From UBA5066 sp046331465 (lineage in GTDB: Bacteria > Acidobacteriota > Thermoanaerobaculia > UBA5066): a stretch of 64,000 bases of DNA. Positions 8,185 through 15,761 of this stretch are shown here, piece after piece; the first letter of the stretch is position 1; each line of letters starts with the position of its first letter. Below the pieces are notes generated by a model that was not told the DNA's origin, ran no database searches, and saw nothing but the letters and a program-made list of their open reading frames with translations. The stretch covers positions 868,001-932,000 of the forward strand of contig JAXLQV010000001.1 of NCBI GenBank assembly GCA_046331465.1. Direction: 5' to 3'. The position numbers and the translations under genes are program-made.

Positions 8185-8529
8185 ATGAGCGAAGCCGTCG
8201 AGCTCTGGGGGTTCCTCACCGACGACGTCGAGGGCGTCCGCGCGGAGGTCGAGCGCCTCCTGGGCGTCACGTTCCGGATGCACGAGAGCGCGTCGATCGG
8301 GCCGTACTACTTCGCGCCGCTCGACGAGCCGGAGTCGGACCTCATCCTGCGGCCGAACCTCGACGCGGGCTTCGACGAGGACGTGGACGACCCCGACGAC
8401 GCGTTCGCCGAGCCCGACTTCCCCGACTTCGGGGTGCTCCTCTACGTCGAGCGGAAGACCGAGGGGAAGCCCGGCTCGGGGCGGCTCGCCGCGCTCGGGG
8501 AGACGGCGCAGCTCCTCCTCGTGGAGTAG
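8185..8529 (+). CDS. Small acidic cytosolic protein, unknown
   Basis: 114 residues, strongly acidic, no signal or membrane segment. The N-terminal half (VELWGFLTDDVEGVRAEVER, then GPYYFAPLDEP) reads like a small alpha/beta fold, followed by an Asp/Glu-rich linker and a closing strand FGVLLYVERKT. I do not recognise a family. The ATG at 8185 is favoured over GTG at 8170 because the latter would overlap the -10. Confidence 0.65.
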   Translation: MSEAVELWGFLTDDVEGVRAEVERLLGVTFRMHESASIGPYYFAPLDEPESDLILRPNLDAGFDEDVDDPDDAFAEPDFPDFGVLLYVERKTEGKPGSGRLAALGETAQLLLVE

Positions 8530-8585
8530 CGGCCCGGTCCGCGCGAGAATCGGGCGGCCGCCCGACGCGGCCCGAAAGGCGTGCC

Positions 8586-9068
8586 ATGACCATCGATCCC
8601 TCCCTGACGTCCGGGATGGTCCGCAGCTTCGTCTCGCAGAAGCGCCTCGCCCTCGCCGGCGCCTCACGCTCGGGGAAGAAGTTCGGGAACGTGATCCTCC
8701 GCGAGCTGAAGGCCCGCGGCTACGACGTCGTCCCGGTCCACCCCGAGGCGGGCGAGCTCGAGGGGCTGCGCTGCGAAAAGAGCCTCGCCGCGGTCGCGGG
8801 GCGCGTCGACGGCCTCGTCGTCGTGACGCCGCCGGCTCAGGCGGCCCGGCTCGTCGGCGAAGCGGCGGAGGCGGGGATCCGGAGCGTCTGGCTCCAGCAG
8901 GGGGCGGGTTCGGAGGAGGCGGCGCGGGCGGCCCGGGAGAAGGGCGTCGCGCTCGTCTCGGGGCACTGCCTCCTCATGTTCCTGCCCGACGTCCGCGGCA
9001 TCCACCGCTTCCACAGGGGACTCTGGCGCCTCCTCGGGAAGCTCCCGGCCGAGCCCGCGCGCGCCTGA
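8586..9068 (+). CDS. CoA-binding domain protein (YccU-like)
   Basis: 160 residues. A Rossmann-type CoA-binding domain of the YccU/CoA_binding_2 family: the nucleotide loop LALAGASRSGKKFGN, the KARGYDVVPVHPEAGELEGL block, VVTPPAQAARLV, and VWLQQGAGSEEAARAA near residue 105. Members bind CoA or acyl-CoA; the physiological role is unclear. A -10-like GAGAAT lies about 40 bases upstream and GAAAGG serves as Shine-Dalgarno. Single gene. Confidence 0.88.
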   Translation: MTIDPSLTSGMVRSFVSQKRLALAGASRSGKKFGNVILRELKARGYDVVPVHPEAGELEGLRCEKSLAAVAGRVDGLVVVTPPAQAARLVGEAAEAGIRSVWLQQGAGSEEAARAAREKGVALVSGHCLLMFLPDVRGIHRFHRGLWRLLGKLPAEPARA

Positions 9069-9104
9069 CGCGGAGGCCCGCTTGTGAAGCGGGCCGCGGG
9101 GCGC

Positions 9105-9110
9105 TAGGGT
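9105..9110 (+). promoter_or_regulatory. -10 element (TAGGGT) with TTGTGA -35
   Basis: GCTAGGGT, with TTGTGA at 9082-9087 spaced 17 bases upstream; precedes the GTG at 9126. Confidence 0.5.
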
Positions 9111-9125
9111 CGCCGCGGAGGCCTC

Positions 9126-9515
9126 GTGGACACTTCCTTCACGTCGTTCGTCCTGGCGTTCTCGGCCGGGATCGTGGCGTTCGGCGTCGCGTCGGTGGCG
9201 CTCGCCGCCGTTTTCGTCCAGGGGCGTTTCGAGGAGAGCCGGCTCTTCGGCCCGTGCGTCGGCCTCGTCGCGAGCGGCCTCCTCGCCGGCTTCCTCGTCA
9301 TCGTCGCTTCGTCCGGCGGCGTCTCGTGGGGTCTCGTGGGCGTCCCCGCCGCCCTCGCCGTGGCGCTCTCGGTGGCGGGCCTCGTCCTCGCCCGCGAGAT
9401 GCCGGCGCTCCCGGGCTACGGACGCATCGACCTCTGGCTCCTCGGGCTCTGCCTCCTCGGCTCCGCCCTCCTCGCCGCGCTGCTCGTCGGCCTCCACGTC
9501 CGCTCGACGGCCTGA
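9126..9515 (+). CDS. Four-helix membrane protein, unknown
   Basis: 129 residues, almost entirely hydrophobic. Four predicted helices at roughly residues 5-27, 40-60, 66-86 and 100-122, with short charged loops (QGRFEESR, AREMPALPGYGR). GTG start with GCGGAGG upstream. No catalytic residues or family signature seen. Isolated single gene. Confidence 0.7.
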   Translation: MDTSFTSFVLAFSAGIVAFGVASVALAAVFVQGRFEESRLFGPCVGLVASGLLAGFLVIVASSGGVSWGLVGVPAALAVALSVAGLVLAREMPALPGYGRIDLWLLGLCLLGSALLAALLVGLHVRSTA

Positions 9516-9560
9516 CGGGCTGCGGTGGACGTCACCGGTGAATTGCGGGCCGATTTCGGG

Positions 9561-9568
9561 CATAGTAC
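9561..9568 (+). promoter_or_regulatory. -10 element for a leaderless mRNA
   Basis: CATAGTAC contains two overlapping TAnnnT-like hexamers and ends 7-9 bases before the ATG at 9576. There is no Shine-Dalgarno. Confidence 0.45.
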
Positions 9569-9575
9569 CGGGCTC

Positions 9576-10091
9576 ATGAAGAGGCCTTCGCTCATGCGAC
9601 TCGCGCTGCCGGTCGTCGTCCTCGCCGTCGTCGTCGCCGCTCCCTGCCTCGCGCAGGCCACGGCCTCGTCCGCGGAGGACAAGGCGCAGGCCCTGGCGCT
9701 CGTCCGGCAGCTCGAGGAGGACCCGCTCGCCTCGGGCGCCGAGAACGCCCGGCAGTGGCTGACGAACTTCATCGTCAACGCGCCCGACCTCTTCATCTCG
9801 ACCTGCCCCGAGCTCCTCGGGCCGCTCAACGGGCAGGGGAAGAACGGGGCGCCGGAGATCGTCGGGCAGCTCTACTTCGGGAACGCGGCGTGGGCGATCC
9901 AGAACCCCGGGAAGGCGGCGGACCGCGAGGCGGTCTTCGTCGGCGGGATCGAGAGCGCCCTCCGCGTCTACGACAGCCTCCTGAAGCAGAAGTCCCGCTG
10001 GCGCTGGCCTCTCCTCGACGACCTCCGCTCCCGGTCGAAGAAGGGGACGCTCGCCGACTACGTCCGGGAGAACGTCGCGAAGTGCCAGTGA
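9576..10091 (+). CDS. Secreted protein, unknown function
   Basis: 171 residues. Signal peptide at residues 1-26 (MKRPSLMRLALPVVVLAVVV, cleavage after CLAQA). The mature domain is helical: RQLEEDPLASGAENARQWLT, then DLFISTCPELLGPL with a single Cys, AAWAIQNPGKAADREAV, and a C-terminal basic helix ending in another Cys (VAKC). The two cysteines could form a disulfide. The adjacent lipoprotein gene starts 4 bases after the stop, so both envelope proteins are probably made together. Confidence 0.72.
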   Translation: MKRPSLMRLALPVVVLAVVVAAPCLAQATASSAEDKAQALALVRQLEEDPLASGAENARQWLTNFIVNAPDLFISTCPELLGPLNGQGKNGAPEIVGQLYFGNAAWAIQNPGKAADREAVFVGGIESALRVYDSLLKQKSRWRWPLLDDLRSRSKKGTLADYVRENVAKCQ

Positions 10092-10095
10092 AGCG

Positions 10096-10554
10096 GTGAC
10101 CGGCCGCTTCGGCCTCCTCTTCGCGATCGTCCTCTCCACCGCGCTCGGCGGCTGCGGCGGTCCCCCGCAGGGCTCTCCGGCGTTCGCGACGCGTGCCGCG
10201 GCGGGCAGGGCCGTCCCGGCCTGGGTCCCCGCGCCGGCGACCGAGCTGAAGGTCCAGTCCGAGCCGGCGAGCGGGGCGTTCTGGCTCCGTTTCCGTCTCC
10301 CGGCCTCGGAGCGCCCGGCCCTCGAGGGCGGACTCCTCCGGATCCCCGACGAGCAGGTCTCGACGCTCACGTTCCGCGCGCCGAAGGGGGCCGGGTGGTG
10401 GTTCCGCGGCCTCGTCCAGGTCGTGCCGGCCCGCGAGAAGACGGTGATCGCCGCCGACGTCTTCTCGGGGGCGGGAGGGGCCGTCCCGCGGGGGACCTTC
10501 GTCGCGTTCGACCGCGCGTCCGACTCCGTCTACGCCTGGACCGCGGGACGCTAG
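10096..10554 (+). CDS. Small lipoprotein, unknown function
   Basis: 152 residues starting with GTG. The signal peptide ends in a lipobox (STALGGC, Cys near residue 19), so it should be a lipid-anchored periplasmic or outer-membrane protein. The mature part is beta-rich with FWLRFRLPASERPALEGG and WWFRGLVQVVPAREKT. Tight spacing to the upstream secreted-protein gene argues for an operon. Confidence 0.72.
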   Translation: MTGRFGLLFAIVLSTALGGCGGPPQGSPAFATRAAAGRAVPAWVPAPATELKVQSEPASGAFWLRFRLPASERPALEGGLLRIPDEQVSTLTFRAPKGAGWWFRGLVQVVPAREKTVIAADVFSGAGGAVPRGTFVAFDRASDSVYAWTAGR

Positions 10555-10628
10555 CGACCGGGACTCGGCGCCGCGGGCGCCGGGGTCGGGAGAGCGGGGA
10601 TAATCGCGTCGCCAGCGGGAGGTGGCCC

Positions 10629-11003
10629 ATGCTCAGGATCGCAGGACTCGTCTTCGCGCTCGTCGGGCTCGGCGCCGGGCTCTTCCTCCTCGCCGGGTCC
10701 TTTGGCATGACCCCGAATGCTCCCGGGCTCGCCGCGTGGGTCCTTTTCCCGGCCTGCGCCTTCGGAGGGCTCGTCCTCGCCGCGCTCGGCTCCGGGCGCA
10801 GGGCGTTGCCGGTCCTCCTAAAGGTCGCGGGCGGGGCGCTCCTTCTCCTCGCCGCGGGCGCCGCCGTCGGGCTCCTCCTCGAGGCCACGGGCTTCGCGCA
10901 GGCGACGAACGGCACCCGCTCGCTCTGGTACCTCCTCGTCGTCGCGGGCCTCGCCGGGACGGCCTGGCTCCTCGCCCCGGAGCGGCCGGAGGGGCCGGCC
11001 TGA
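10629..11003 (+). CDS. Four-helix membrane protein, unknown
   Basis: 124 residues with four hydrophobic segments (about 4-24, 34-54, 62-84, 96-114) and few polar residues. A -10 GATAAT is found near 10599 and GGGAGG precedes the ATG. It converges with the minus-strand secreted protein across a hairpin. No family recognised. Confidence 0.7.
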   Translation: MLRIAGLVFALVGLGAGLFLLAGSFGMTPNAPGLAAWVLFPACAFGGLVLAALGSGRRALPVLLKVAGGALLLLAAGAAVGLLLEATGFAQATNGTRSLWYLLVVAGLAGTAWLLAPERPEGPA

Positions 11004-11011
11004 AACGGAAC

Positions 11012-11033
11012 GGGCGGCGCCGGAGCGCCGCCC
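11012..11033. terminator. Bidirectional hairpin between convergent genes
   Basis: Nine-bp perfect arms (11012-11020 and 11025-11033) around a CGGA loop, placed between two convergent stop codons. There is no clear T-tract on either side. Confidence 0.5.
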
Positions 11034-11062
11034 GCCTGCGAGGTGCTGTCGGAAGGCCGGCC

Positions 11063-12220
11063 TCAGGCGATGCGCCTGTGGGCGAAGAAGCCCGCGGCGG
11101 CGATCGCCGCGACGAGGGCGAGGAGACCGGTGCGGTCGAGGGCCGGGATCTTCGCCTCGGCGACCGCGGACGCGAAGTTGACGATCTCGGTCAGCTCGAA
11201 CTCGTTCAGGCAGGCCGCGGCGTTCGCCGTCAGCGGGTTCGCCGCGAGCTGCGTCGCCTTCGCCCGCGCAGCGGCCTTGGAGGGCTGGCCGGTGACGAAG
11301 TGGAGGAGGATCCGGGTCTGGTTGGCCGGGACGACGACGTGGAAGGCCCAGTACGGGTTGTCGTCGCCGTCCGTGAAGTGGACGACGCTCGGCCCGATCC
11401 CTCCGGGACCCCAGAGGACGTGGGCGAGGCGGGGATCGCTCGAGGTCGTGCCGGAGTAGTTCTGCCAGGTCGAGACCCAGTAGTCGGCGGCCGTCGCGGC
11501 GGCGTCGCCGCTCGAGGTCGAGTCGACGCGGGTGTTGGCGTCCGAGCCGAGGTTGTTCGAGGAGATCACGTTCACGGCGATCGCCGAGCCGGTGGCGTTC
11601 GTCAGGACCGTCTCCCACCGGGCGAAGCTGTCGTTCGCGGGGACGAAGACCCTTCGCGAGACCTGCAGCCCGTAGATCGGCTGGGTCGGAAAGACGACCC
11701 GGCGCCCCGCGCAGGCCGAGTCGAGGCTCGCGGCGCCGTTCTTGTTGTAGGCGACGTACGCCGAGTTCCCGGTCTCGGCCGGCCCGGTCGCGGTCTGGCT
11801 GAACCAGAGCGAGTTGTAGCCGTCGAACGCGTCGTTCAGCGTGGAGGCCACCGTCCCGCCGGCGGACGTCGTCGCCTGGACCGGCCCGGTGAAGCTCGCC
11901 TCGGACATCGCGCCGGAGGCGGAGCTCGACGTCGAGAACGTGATGTTGGTGTTGATGAAGTACTGCAGGCCGGAGGCGTCGACGAGCGACTGGCTCCCCG
12001 TGGAGAGACGCTTCGGGGTCGAGGTCCCGAGCGCGGAGAGGCCGCTTCCGGGCTGGGAGCGGCGGAGCTTCTTCTCGAGCTTCTTCTGCTCGTTCGCCGC
12101 GCGCTGCTGGGTCTGCCAGGCGGTCACGTCGGTCATGGTCACGTCGGCGAGGACGGAACCGGTGACGAGGAGGACGGCGGCGATTGCCGGTGTGGAAAGG
12201 CCTGCGGCAAACCTCTTCAT
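11063..12220 (-). CDS. Secreted protein with IPTL-CTERM-like C-terminal sorting signal
   Basis: 385 residues. N-terminal signal peptide (MKRFAAGLSTPAIAAVLLVT, cleavage after VLA). Mature part: a charged helical stretch with QTQQRAANEQKKLEKKLRRS, then a Ser/Thr/Asn/Gly-rich beta domain of surface-protein type. The C-terminus is tripartite: IPALDRTG, a hydrophobic helix (LLALVAAIAAAGFF) and a basic end AHRRIA. This matches the plan of IPTL-CTERM/exosortase-type sorting signals. The partner protease is not in the window. The ATG at 12220 is chosen because the signal peptide begins there; upstream in-frame sequence looks non-coding. A TAGACT -10 lies about 90 bases upstream. Confidence 0.82.
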   Translation of the reverse strand: MKRFAAGLSTPAIAAVLLVTGSVLADVTMTDVTAWQTQQRAANEQKKLEKKLRRSQPGSGLSALGTSTPKRLSTGSQSLVDASGLQYFINTNITFSTSSSASGAMSEASFTGPVQATTSAGGTVASTLNDAFDGYNSLWFSQTATGPAETGNSAYVAYNKNGAASLDSACAGRRVVFPTQPIYGLQVSRRVFVPANDSFARWETVLTNATGSAIAVNVISSNNLGSDANTRVDSTSSGDAAATAADYWVSTWQNYSGTTSSDPRLAHVLWGPGGIGPSVVHFTDGDDNPYWAFHVVVPANQTRILLHFVTGQPSKAAARAKATQLAANPLTANAAACLNEFELTEIVNFASAVAEAKIPALDRTGLLALVAAIAAAGFFAHRRIA

Positions 12221-12309
12221 GGCGGTGGGCTCCCTCCCTCTCGCGTCCCCGGTGCCGGCGGATCGAGGGGCCGGGCCGGCTGGCCGGCCGGGGTTGCGCG
12301 CGGGCGAGT

Positions 12310-12315
12310 CTACGC
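12310..12315 (-). promoter_or_regulatory. -10 element for the sorted secreted protein
   Basis: TAGACT on the minus strand (complement of AGTCTA, approximate position), about 90 bases upstream of the 12220 start; divergent from the sulfatase promoter. Confidence 0.4.
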
Positions 12316-12387
12316 GCCGTTTTTCCGGAGGGCCAGCGCCGCGCGCGCCCGCGGTCTCCTCCCCCGAGGCGGGCGCCACGCGGAGGG

Positions 12388-12393
12388 CATACT
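12388..12393 (+). promoter_or_regulatory. -10 element for leaderless sulfatase mRNA
   Basis: CATACT six bases before the GTG at 12400, no Shine-Dalgarno in between. Confidence 0.5.
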
Positions 12394-12399
12394 CCGCCG

Positions 12400-14598
12400 G
12401 TGCCGCGTCGCCCCGCCGCCCTCACCCTGCTCCTCGCGGCCGCCCTCGGCGGCCCCGCCGCCTGCCGGGGGACGCGCCGGGGCGCCGACCGTCCGAACGT
12501 CCTCCTCGTCACGATCGACACGACGCGGGCCGACCGGCTCGGCTGCTACGGCTTCACGCTGGCGCGGACTCCGAACCTCGACCGCCTCGCCCGCGAGGGG
12601 GTCCGCTTCACCGACGCGATCGCCGTCGCTCCGATCACGCTCCCGTCGCACTCCTCGATCCTGACCGGCCTCCTCCCGCCGGCGCACGGCGTGAGGGACA
12701 ACGGGTCGTACGCGCTCGGCGCGGGGGCCGTCACGCTCGCCGAGCGGCTGAAGGCGGCGGGCTACGCGACGCACGCCCTCGTCTCGGCGATCGTCCTGAA
12801 CCGCCGCTACGGGCTCGACCAGGGGTTCGACTCGTACGACGACGATCTCTGGACCGAGGACGCCCCGAAGCTCTTCCTCATCCGGGACCGCCCCGCGCGG
12901 AAGACGGCGGACCGGCTCCTCGAGTGGCTCGACGGGTGGAAGCGGGGCGGGCGGGAGAAGCCGTTCTTCGCCTGGGTCCACTTCTTCGACCCGCACCAGC
13001 CCTACACCCCGGAGGCGCAGGACCGGCCGCTCGCCCCGACACCCTACGACGCCGAGATCGCCGGGGTCGACCGGGCGCTCGGCCGGATCCTCGAGAGGCT
13101 CCGGGCGGACGGCCTCCTCGACGACACGGTCGTCGTCGCGACCGCGGACCACGGCGAGAGCCTCGGCGAGCACGGCGAGAAGACGCACGCGGTCTTCGTC
13201 TACGACGCGACCGTCCACGTGCCGCTCCTCGTCCGCTACCCGCGGCTCGTTCCCCAGGGGAAGCTCTACGAGGGCCCCGCGTCGAGCGTCGACATCGTCC
13301 CGACCCTCCTCGCGCTGCTCGGGCTGCCGGGCGGCGGGGAGACGGAAGGGGCGAACCTCCTCCCCGCGCTCCGGGGCGAGGCCCCGCCGCCGGCGCGGCC
13401 GCAGTACAGCGAGTCGCTCCTCTCGGAGGTCGGCTTCGGGATGGCGCCCCTCCACGCCGTCCGGAGCGGCGGGTTCAAGTACGTGAGGGCGCCGCGCCCC
13501 GAGCTCTACGACCTCGCGGCCGATCCCAAGGAGCTCGCCAACATCTTCGAGAAGGACCGCCGGCGGGCCGCGCTCCTCGACGACCTCCTCCAGTCGACGA
13601 TGGATGCCTCGGCGCGGAAGGCGGTCGCGGCCGAGGCGAGCCCGATGTCGAAGGAGACGATGGAGGCCCTCCGCTCGCTCGGCTACCTCGCGCCGGCGGG
13701 AGCCGCGCAGAGCCTCTCCGGGATGGACCCGAAGGACGGGATGCCGTTCTACGAGAAGCTGGAGGACGCCCGGCACGCGGCGCAGCAGAAGCGCTGGGGC
13801 GACTCCGAGCGGCTCCTCCGGGAGATCCTCGCCGTCCTCCCCGCGAACGTCTCGGCCCGGAACGTCCTCGCCCTCGTCCTCCTCCGGCAGGAGAGGCTCG
13901 AGGAGGCGAAGGACGAGTACGCCCGCTCCCTCGCGCAGGACCCGAAGCAGGCGCGCGTCCTCGCGATGATCGGGACGATCGCGCTCCTCGAGGGGAGCCT
14001 CGACGAGGCGGAGAAGGCCTTCCACGCAGCGCTCGGGGTGACCCCCGGGTTCGTCGAGGCGATGACGAACCTCGGCTTCGTCGCGCAGGCCCGGGGCCGG
14101 TGGGAGGACGCGCGCTCCTGGTACGACCGGGCCGCCGCGCTCGACCCGGGCTTCCCGCGCGGGAACAAGCTCTCGGGGGACCTCTGGTTCGAGAAGGGCG
14201 ACTACCGGAGGGCGCTCGTCAACTACCGCGAGGTGCTCCACGCCCGGCCGAACGACTTCGCGGCGCTGATACAGGCCGGGACCTGCCAGCGCCGCCTCGG
14301 CCACGCGGCGGGGGCGGAGCGGCTCTTCGAGAGGGCCCGGAAGGCGCGGCCCGACTCCTGGGTCCCCGTCTACGACCTCGCCTGCCTGAAGGCGGCCCTC
14401 GGCCGCCCGGACGAGGCGCTCGAGCTCCTCGTCGCGGAGCTCCCCGGGAAGGACTTCGACGAGCCGGAGCTCCTCGCGAGCGACCCGGACCTCGCAGAGG
14501 TCCGCAGGCTCCCGCGCTTCCCGGAGCTCGTCCGCGCCGCGGGGCGGCCCCAGGACCGCCCCGCGGCCGTCAGCCCACCTGCCGCAGCGCCGCGGTGA
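12400..14598 (+). CDS. Sulfatase-fold hydrolase with C-terminal TPR repeats
   Basis: 732 residues. Short signal sequence with a possible lipobox (PAAC, residues 17-20). The alkaline-phosphatase-superfamily domain runs from about residue 30 to 440: metal site NVLLVTIDTTRADRLGCYG, PNLDRLAREGVRFTDA, then LPSHSSILTG, and TADHGESLGEHGEKTHA with metal-binding Asp/His. From about residue 490 onward there are TPR-like repeats (EEAKDEYARSLAQDPKQARV, EAMTNLGFVAQARGRWEDA). The nucleophile position reads T-L-P-S-H where sulfatases have C/S-x-P-x-R, so formylglycine chemistry is not supported. A phosphatase, phosphodiesterase or transferase role is as likely. Periplasmic. Its last 29 bases overlap the convergent permease gene. 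Confidence 0.88.
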   Translation: MPRRPAALTLLLAAALGGPAACRGTRRGADRPNVLLVTIDTTRADRLGCYGFTLARTPNLDRLAREGVRFTDAIAVAPITLPSHSSILTGLLPPAHGVRDNGSYALGAGAVTLAERLKAAGYATHALVSAIVLNRRYGLDQGFDSYDDDLWTEDAPKLFLIRDRPARKTADRLLEWLDGWKRGGREKPFFAWVHFFDPHQPYTPEAQDRPLAPTPYDAEIAGVDRALGRILERLRADGLLDDTVVVATADHGESLGEHGEKTHAVFVYDATVHVPLLVRYPRLVPQGKLYEGPASSVDIVPTLLALLGLPGGGETEGANLLPALRGEAPPPARPQYSESLLSEVGFGMAPLHAVRSGGFKYVRAPRPELYDLAADPKELANIFEKDRRRAALLDDLLQSTMDASARKAVAAEASPMSKETMEALRSLGYLAPAGAAQSLSGMDPKDGMPFYEKLEDARHAAQQKRWGDSERLLREILAVLPANVSARNVLALVLLRQERLEEAKDEYARSLAQDPKQARVLAMIGTIALLEGSLDEAEKAFHAALGVTPGFVEAMTNLGFVAQARGRWEDARSWYDRAAALDPGFPRGNKLSGDLWFEKGDYRRALVNYREVLHARPNDFAALIQAGTCQRRLGHAAGAERLFERARKARPDSWVPVYDLACLKAALGRPDEALELLVAELPGKDFDEPELLASDPDLAEVRRLPRFPELVRAAGRPQDRPAAVSPPAAAPR

Positions 14599-15748
14599 TC
14601 TTCGTGAAGGCCGCCCGGCCCGCCGGGAAGAGGCCGCCGAAGAAGCCCATCACGAGCGAGAAGACGATCCCCGTCAGGAGGAGCGCCGGCGTCAGGCGGA
14701 ACGCGAAGACGACCTCGGCGAACGTCGCGAAGTTCGTCGTCCCCGTCACCCCCGAGAGGGCGAGCTTCACGAGGAGGAAGGCGAGTGCGCAGCCGACGAC
14801 GCCGCCGAGGAAGGCGAGCGCGATCGACTCGAGGACGAAGGAGACGAGGATCGCCAGGCGCGAGAAGCCGAGGGCGCGGAGCGTCGCGATCTCGCGCGTG
14901 CGGGCCGAGACGGCCGCGTACATCGTGTTCATCGCGCCGAAGCAGGCGCCGATCGCCATGACGACGCCGACGAAGACGCCGAGGAACTTGATCGGCGCGG
15001 CCGTCGCCGTCTGCTCGTCGTAGTAGGCCCTCTCGACCTTTCCCTCGAGGGCGAGGCGGGCGTCGCCTGCGACGGCCGCGACGAACTGGTCGCGCGCGGC
15101 CCGGTCCGTCGTCCGCGCGAGGATCGACGAGTAGCCGCCCCGCTTGAACGTGTTCAGCATCCCCTCGGTGTCGGTCCAGATCTCGCTGTCGGGGGCGGTC
15201 CCTCCGGCGTCGAAGTGCCCGACGACCTTCCAGCGGTAGGCGCCGAAGCGGATCTCCTGCCCGATCTCGGCCCCCTTGAAGCGCCGGGCGACGCTCTCGG
15301 CGACGATGACCTCCGACGTCCCCGGGACGAACATCCGCCCTTCGGTCATCTTCATCTGCGGGCGGAGCGCCATCCCCTTCTCCTCGACGCCCCGGATCGT
15401 GACGTTCGACGAGCCGCCATCGCGCTTGTCGAGGTTGAGGACGACGACGAGCTCGGCCGAGACGAGCGGCTTGCCGTCGGAGTCCTTCTCGATCCCCGGG
15501 AGCGCCCTCACGAGCGGCGCCTGGTCGCGCGAGATGCCCGACTGGAGCTCCGACTGCGAGTTCTGCCGGAGGACGAGGACGTTCTTGTCCGAGCCCGAGG
15601 CGGTGAAGACCGTCGTGAGCCCCTCGCCGAGCGCCATCACGCAGAGGAAGACGGCGACGACGAGGGCGATGCCGAGGACGGTGAGCGTCGTCGTCACCTT
15701 GCGGACGAAGAGGTTCCGGACGTTGTACTTCAGCGGTATGCCGAGCAT
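14570..15748 (-). CDS. ABC transporter permease, MacB/FtsX type (third permease of the operon)
   Basis: 392 residues. N-terminal membrane helix (about 16-40, NLFVRKVTTTLTVLGIALVV), a periplasmic MacB_PCD-like domain (about 50-250), then three C-terminal helices forming the FtsX domain with TREIATLRALGFSRLAILVSF, typical of LolCE/MacB permeases. Last gene of a five-gene operon with adaptor, ATPase and two further permeases. It is clearly diverged from the two upstream permeases. Likely role: mechanotransmission-type export or extraction of a substrate from the inner membrane or periplasm. Confidence 0.92.
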   Translation of the reverse strand: MLGIPLKYNVRNLFVRKVTTTLTVLGIALVVAVFLCVMALGEGLTTVFTASGSDKNVLVLRQNSQSELQSGISRDQAPLVRALPGIEKDSDGKPLVSAELVVVLNLDKRDGGSSNVTIRGVEEKGMALRPQMKMTEGRMFVPGTSEVIVAESVARRFKGAEIGQEIRFGAYRWKVVGHFDAGGTAPDSEIWTDTEGMLNTFKRGGYSSILARTTDRAARDQFVAAVAGDARLALEGKVERAYYDEQTATAAPIKFLGVFVGVVMAIGACFGAMNTMYAAVSARTREIATLRALGFSRLAILVSFVLESIALAFLGGVVGCALAFLLVKLALSGVTGTTNFATFAEVVFAFRLTPALLLTGIVFSLVMGFFGGLFPAGRAAFTKITAALRQVG

Positions 15749-15761
15749 CCTGATTCCCTTC

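Noticed and set aside
12400..14598. Calling the protein a formylglycine-dependent sulfatase
   Set aside because: The required Cys/Ser-x-Pro-x-Arg is absent; only the fold-level assignment is safe.
14570..14598. Regulatory antisense overlap between sulfatase and permease genes
   Set aside because: A 29-base tail-to-tail overlap is common in compact genomes and nothing else suggests regulation.
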